Shown here: positions 60,112-64,000 of the stretch, piece after piece
How positions within the stretch are numbered: the stretch's first letter is position 1
Layout: each line of letters starts with the position of its first letter
NCBI RefSeq assembly: GCF_049065735.1
Contig: NZ_JBAKHD010000002.1
Coordinates: forward strand, 124,001 to 188,000
From: Paramesorhizobium sp049065735
Lineage (GTDB): Bacteria > Pseudomonadota > Alphaproteobacteria > Rhizobiales > Rhizobiaceae
Length of the DNA: 64,000 nucleotides
Reading direction: 5' to 3'
Program-made: the position numbers and the translations under genes
The notes under the pieces: generated by a model
Database searches by the model: none
What the model saw: only the letters and a program-made list of their open reading frames with translations
What the model was told of the DNA's origin: nothing

Positions 60112-60272
60112 GGCTCCACCGCCTTCTGCGAGCGCCGGCGGATGCCTTGCGCTTCCAGCCGTTTCAATTCCGAGCGCTGCGAGCGCTGGTCGATGAGCAG
60201 CCACGCGACGAGGCCGAGAAGCACCGCCAGCGAAATGCCATAGGAGAGGAGGACAAAGGCGAGATGGCTCAT
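60108..60272 (-). CDS. ccmD: Heme exporter protein CcmD
   Basis: A 54-residue single-span membrane protein (hydrophobic about 4-27, SHLAFVLLSYGISLAVLLGL) with a basic tail (QRSQRSELKRLEAQGIRRR). It helps release holo-CcmE from the CcmABC complex. The family has little sequence identity, but size, topology and position between ccmC and ccmG (4-nt overlaps at both ends) make the call firm. Confidence 0.92.
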   Translation of the reverse strand: MSHLAFVLLSYGISLAVLLGLVAWLLIDQRSQRSELKRLEAQGIRRRSQKAVEP

Positions 60273-61042
60273 GCGGCTGCGGCCTCGTTCCGGTCGGCCT
60301 TGCGCGCCGCCATCCGCCGCATGGCGATGACGCGCCTGCGCCAGATTTCATTGCGCATCGCCATCATGTGCAGCGTGAAGAAGAGGAGCGTGAAGCCCGC
60401 CGCCATCACCATCAGCGGCCAGAGCAGCGTCGGATCGATGGTCGAGCCGCCGGCGCGGAACACCGAGGCGGGCTGGTGCAGCGTGTTCCACCAATCGACG
60501 GAGAATTTGATGATGGGAATGTTGATGAAGCCGACAAGCGTCAGCACCGCCGCCGCCCGCGCCGATTTCGCCGGGTCGTCCAGCGCGCGCGAGAGCGCGA
60601 TGATGCCGAGATACATCAGGAACAGCACGAAGACGGAGGTGAGCCGCGCGTCCCACACCCACCATGTCCCCCACATCGGCTTGCCCCAGAGCGAGCCTGT
60701 CATGAGCGCCAGCGCCGTGAACGCCGCGCCGATGGGCGCCGCCGCCTTGGCCGAGACATCGGCGAGCGGATGCCGCCACACCAGCGTGCCGAGGCTCGAG
60801 GCTGCCATCAGTGTGTAGCACATCATGGAAAGCCAGGCGAACGGCACATGGATGAACATGATCTTGACGGTCATGCCTTGCTGGTAATCGTCGGGGGCAT
60901 TGACCGACATATAAAGCCCGATCGCCAGCACCAGCGCGGAGAGCCCTGCCAGCCACGGCAGGAGCGTTCCCGCCAGCGACAGGAAGCGCGTGGGGTTGGC
61001 AAGGTCGAGCAGTCTCAAGGGCTGGCTAGCGGTGTCTGACAT
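60269..61042 (-). CDS. ccmC: Heme transporter CcmC
   Basis: A 257-residue inner-membrane protein with six helices that transfers heme to CcmE. The tryptophan-rich heme-handling motif WGKPMWGTWWVWDARLTS is intact, with conserved His residues in flanking loops. ATG 61042 (MSDTASQPL) is preferred; an in-frame TTG at 61048 is an alternative. Overlap with ccmD is ATGA. Confidence 0.95.
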   Translation of the reverse strand: MSDTASQPLRLLDLANPTRFLSLAGTLLPWLAGLSALVLAIGLYMSVNAPDDYQQGMTVKIMFIHVPFAWLSMMCYTLMAASSLGTLVWRHPLADVSAKAAAPIGAAFTALALMTGSLWGKPMWGTWWVWDARLTSVFVLFLMYLGIIALSRALDDPAKSARAAAVLTLVGFINIPIIKFSVDWWNTLHQPASVFRAGGSTIDPTLLWPLMVMAAGFTLLFFTLHMMAMRNEIWRRRVIAMRRMAARKADRNEAAAA

Positions 61043-61109
61043 GGCCAATTACATAACCCTACCGGGCAATTCCGGCAATTGACTTGTATTAAAACCATTC
61101 CAAATCTCG

Positions 61110-61775
61110 TCAGTCCGTCGAGAGTTTCAATGCCGCAGCCGCAGCCACCGGGCCGATCACCGCGAAGACCAGCGTAATTGCCGAGAGGATGAGGAAAGGC
61201 GCGAGAAATGGCGCACCCTCGGTCGTCGCGCCATAGGCGGCGGAAACGCCGAAAATCAGCACCGGAACCGTGAGCGGGAGCACGATCACGGAGACAAGCA
61301 GTCCGCCGCGCGGCAGCGACACCGCCAGCGCCGCCCCCACCGCGCCGATAAGCGTGATGGCCGGGGTGCCGACAAGCAGGGTTAGAGCGGTCGCGCCGAT
61401 GGCCTCGGGCGCCATGTTCATGAACAGGCCGAGCAGTGGCGCGGCGATGACGAGCGGCAGAACGGTCGCAGTCCAGTGCGCCAGGCATTTGACGAGCACG
61501 GTGACGCCAAGCATATGCCGATCAGCCGCCATGACGAGGAGATCGAGCGAGCCGTCCTCCCGGTCCGCCTGGAACAGCCGGTCAAGCCCCAGCAGGGCGG
61601 CAAGCAGTGCCCCGACCCAGAGCATCGCCGGACCGATGCGGGAGAGAAGGTTGAGATCCGGTCCGACGCCGAATGGCACGACGGTTATGACGGCGAGAAA
61701 GAACAGGACGCCCACCAGCGCCCCGCCGCCCGCGCGCAAAGCCAACCGGAAATCGCGGAAGAAAAGGGCGGTCAT
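61110..61775 (-). CDS. ccmB: Heme exporter protein CcmB
   Basis: A 221-residue inner-membrane permease with six helices, partner of CcmA in the ABC complex that releases holo-CcmE. Conserved WVGALLAALLGLDRLFQADR, DGSLDLLVMA and KCLAHW are present. AGGAAGC precedes ATG 61775. It is separated from ccmA by a 162-nt family D repeat, unusual for two genes whose products work in one complex. Confidence 0.95.
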   Translation of the reverse strand: MTALFFRDFRLALRAGGGALVGVLFFLAVITVVPFGVGPDLNLLSRIGPAMLWVGALLAALLGLDRLFQADREDGSLDLLVMAADRHMLGVTVLVKCLAHWTATVLPLVIAAPLLGLFMNMAPEAIGATALTLLVGTPAITLIGAVGAALAVSLPRGGLLVSVIVLPLTVPVLIFGVSAAYGATTEGAPFLAPFLILSAITLVFAVIGPVAAAAALKLSTD

Positions 61776-61827
61776 TGGATGCTTCCTCGTGCGCGATGAC
61801 GAGTCTTTGTTTCAGCGGAATTGCGAG

Positions 61828-61989
61828 GCGCCCCCCTCTGTCCTGCCGGACATCTCCCCCGCGAGGGGGGAGATTGGCTGGCATCGATGACGGCGCTCAA
61901 TTTGCGACAGCGGCGATTGGCGAAAGTGGAAATGAGAGCGTAATCTCTCCCCTTGCGGGGGAGATGTCCGGCAGGACAGAGGGGGGCGC
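61828..61989. repeat. Repeat family D, copy 2 (MITE-like) between ccmA and ccmB
   Basis: A 162-nt element with inverted arms of about 33 nt (GCGCCCCCCTCTGTCCTGCC and its complement at 61957-61989) and inner CTCCCCC/GGGGGAG hairpins, as in copy 1 (7498-7657). The unrelated centre carries no gene. It interrupts the ccm gene string. Confidence 0.85.
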
Positions 61990-62052
61990 TGTCCCGCCGA
62001 GATGTCCATCCAATAATGAACGCTTGACTGCCGGAGGATATGAAAGCGCCGC

Positions 62053-62658
62053 TCATCCCCATCCCCCCATCCTCAACTCCCGCGCTCCCTCCAGCCCCAG
62101 CGGCAAATGCGTCGCGGCAACGATAATGCCCCCTTGCTCCAAATGCCCCCGCATGAGCCCCGCAAACCGTCCTTCCGAAATCTTGTCCAGCCCCGCCGTA
62201 GGCTCGTCGAGCAGCCAGACCGGACGATAACTCACCAGCAGCTTGGCAATCGAAATGCGGCGCCTCTGCCCGGTCGAGAGATAGCCGAAGGGCAGATGGT
62301 CGGTGCCATCCAGTCCCACCGTCTCGAGCGCCGCGTCGATATCGAGCCGCGCTTCGCCGTGGAACGCCTGCCAAAAGGCGAGATTTTCGCGCACGCTCAG
62401 GGCATCCTTCATCGCATTCTTGTGCCCGAGATAATGACAGGCGGTTTGCAAATCAGGAAAGCCATCCGCACCCTCCAGCCGCACCTTGCCCGCAGCAGGC
62501 GCGAGCAGCCCGGCGATGATTCGCAGGAGCGTCGATTTTCCGGCACCGTTCGGCCCGGTCACGACAAGCGCGCTGCCCGCTTCGATCACAAAGTCGAGAT
62601 CGGCGAAGATCGTCTCGCCGCTGCGCTCGGCGCTTAATTTCAGGGCTTCAAGCCGCAT
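62053..62658 (-). CDS. ccmA: Heme exporter ATPase CcmA
   Basis: The 201-residue ATPase of the CcmAB complex uses ATP to release heme-loaded CcmE. Walker A is GPNGAGKSTLL, the ABC signature is LSTGQRRRISIAKLL and Walker B is VWLLDEPTAGLD. Length fits CcmA (about 200). GGAGGG lies 4 nt before ATG 62658. A longer frame from 62733 has no family support. It is the first ccm gene on the minus strand and is divergent from acnA. Confidence 0.95.
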   Translation of the reverse strand: MRLEALKLSAERSGETIFADLDFVIEAGSALVVTGPNGAGKSTLLRIIAGLLAPAAGKVRLEGADGFPDLQTACHYLGHKNAMKDALSVRENLAFWQAFHGEARLDIDAALETVGLDGTDHLPFGYLSTGQRRRISIAKLLVSYRPVWLLDEPTAGLDKISEGRFAGLMRGHLEQGGIIVAATHLPLGLEGARELRMGGWG

Positions 62659-62954
62659 TTGCCCTCCGGATAAGCCAGATAATGGCCGGAAAATATGCCG
62701 CAACAATTCGCCGCAATCGCTGATTTCGCGCAATAACAGTCTGGAACAGTTTTAGGAAACTCTTTATATAGCGGCTACCATACCAGCGGTCGGTGTGGGA
62801 ACCCATTTTTGGCCGATCTCAAATGTTCGCTTTTCGTGAGAAGCGGGCAGCGGGACGGACAGCGGAAATGACTGCACCCGCACCTTGAGCCGCGTCCTTG
62901 AAACGTGAGCATTAGGCGTTCGTCTCGTGGTTTCGGCCCACAGCATAAGGACGA

Positions 62955-64000
<1,046 letters not shown>

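Overview
This 64 kb window is chromosomal DNA from a GC-rich alphaproteobacterium of the order Hyphomicrobiales (Rhizobiales), most likely family Brucellaceae (Brucella/Ochrobactrum or a close relative). The evidence is a 2,861-residue cyclic beta-1,2-glucan synthase close to the Brucella Cgs length, an IalB-family periplasmic protein, a frcR/frcBCAK fructose-importer cluster of the rhizobial type, DUF2794 and DUF1223 proteins, a ybhL-type RNA leader, and palindromic intergenic repeats typical of this order. Gene content is housekeeping and accessory metabolism. I saw no prophage, insertion sequence with a transposase, CRISPR array, rRNA or tRNA.

Layout. 0.2-7.5 kb: a c-di-GMP enzyme (GGDEF-EAL), a secreted phytase-like esterase, a class A penicillin-binding protein, an SDR oxidoreductase and a PfkB sugar kinase. 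7.7-19.2 kb (minus strand): xylulokinase, nicotinate phosphoribosyltransferase and the giant cgs. 19.6-23.6 kb (minus): sulfate importer sbp-cysT-cysW-cysA. 24.5-26.6 kb (minus): a copper/cytochrome-oxidase module (DUF2946 protein, YcnI-PCuAC fusion, Sco). 26.8-30.1 kb: Mrp ATPase, GNAT acetyltransferase, convergent pgm. 30.3-35.4 kb: frcR divergent from frcBCAK. 35.6-39.4 kb: peroxiredoxin, several very small proteins, a lytic transglycosylase lipoprotein, a hemolysin III-type membrane protein, and a ParD-like/methionine aminopeptidase pair behind a large palindrome. 39.5-45.2 kb: argG, a LysE exporter, rlmN, an IalB-family protein, YkvA and the RNA ligase-like ThpR. 45.3-49.3 kb: tesA divergent from the ybbA-ybbP ABC system. 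49.5-54.1 kb: a Bax-inhibitor-1 family protein with an RNA leader, DUF2794, a probable small RNA, DUF1223, an L,D-transpeptidase and a diguanylate cyclase. 54.4-57.5 kb: dadA under a tandem glycine riboswitch, a stand-alone Lrp ligand-binding domain, bluB and a J-domain protein. 57.7-64 kb: ilvD, the cytochrome c maturation genes ccmABCDG (minus), and the 5' part of acnA, which runs off the window.

Functional links. The envelope is a recurring theme: Cgs, PBP1A, lytic transglycosylase, L,D-transpeptidase and IalB. The copper module (DUF2946, YcnI-PCuAC, Sco) and the ccm genes both support respiratory-chain assembly. FrcBCA plus the PfkB kinase, xylulokinase and Pgm serve sugar use.

The most interesting material is non-coding. 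There is a probable free-standing small RNA with its own promoter and terminator at 50980-51162, a tandem glycine riboswitch in front of a D-amino-acid dehydrogenase, a near-perfect 26-bp palindrome over the ParD-like/map promoter, and several families of palindromic intergenic repeats. Four genes or ORFs end at stop codons that lie inside these repeats. Start sites were chosen from ribosome-binding sites and family norms and can be off by a few codons. Family names rest on motif and sequence recognition, not on database searches.
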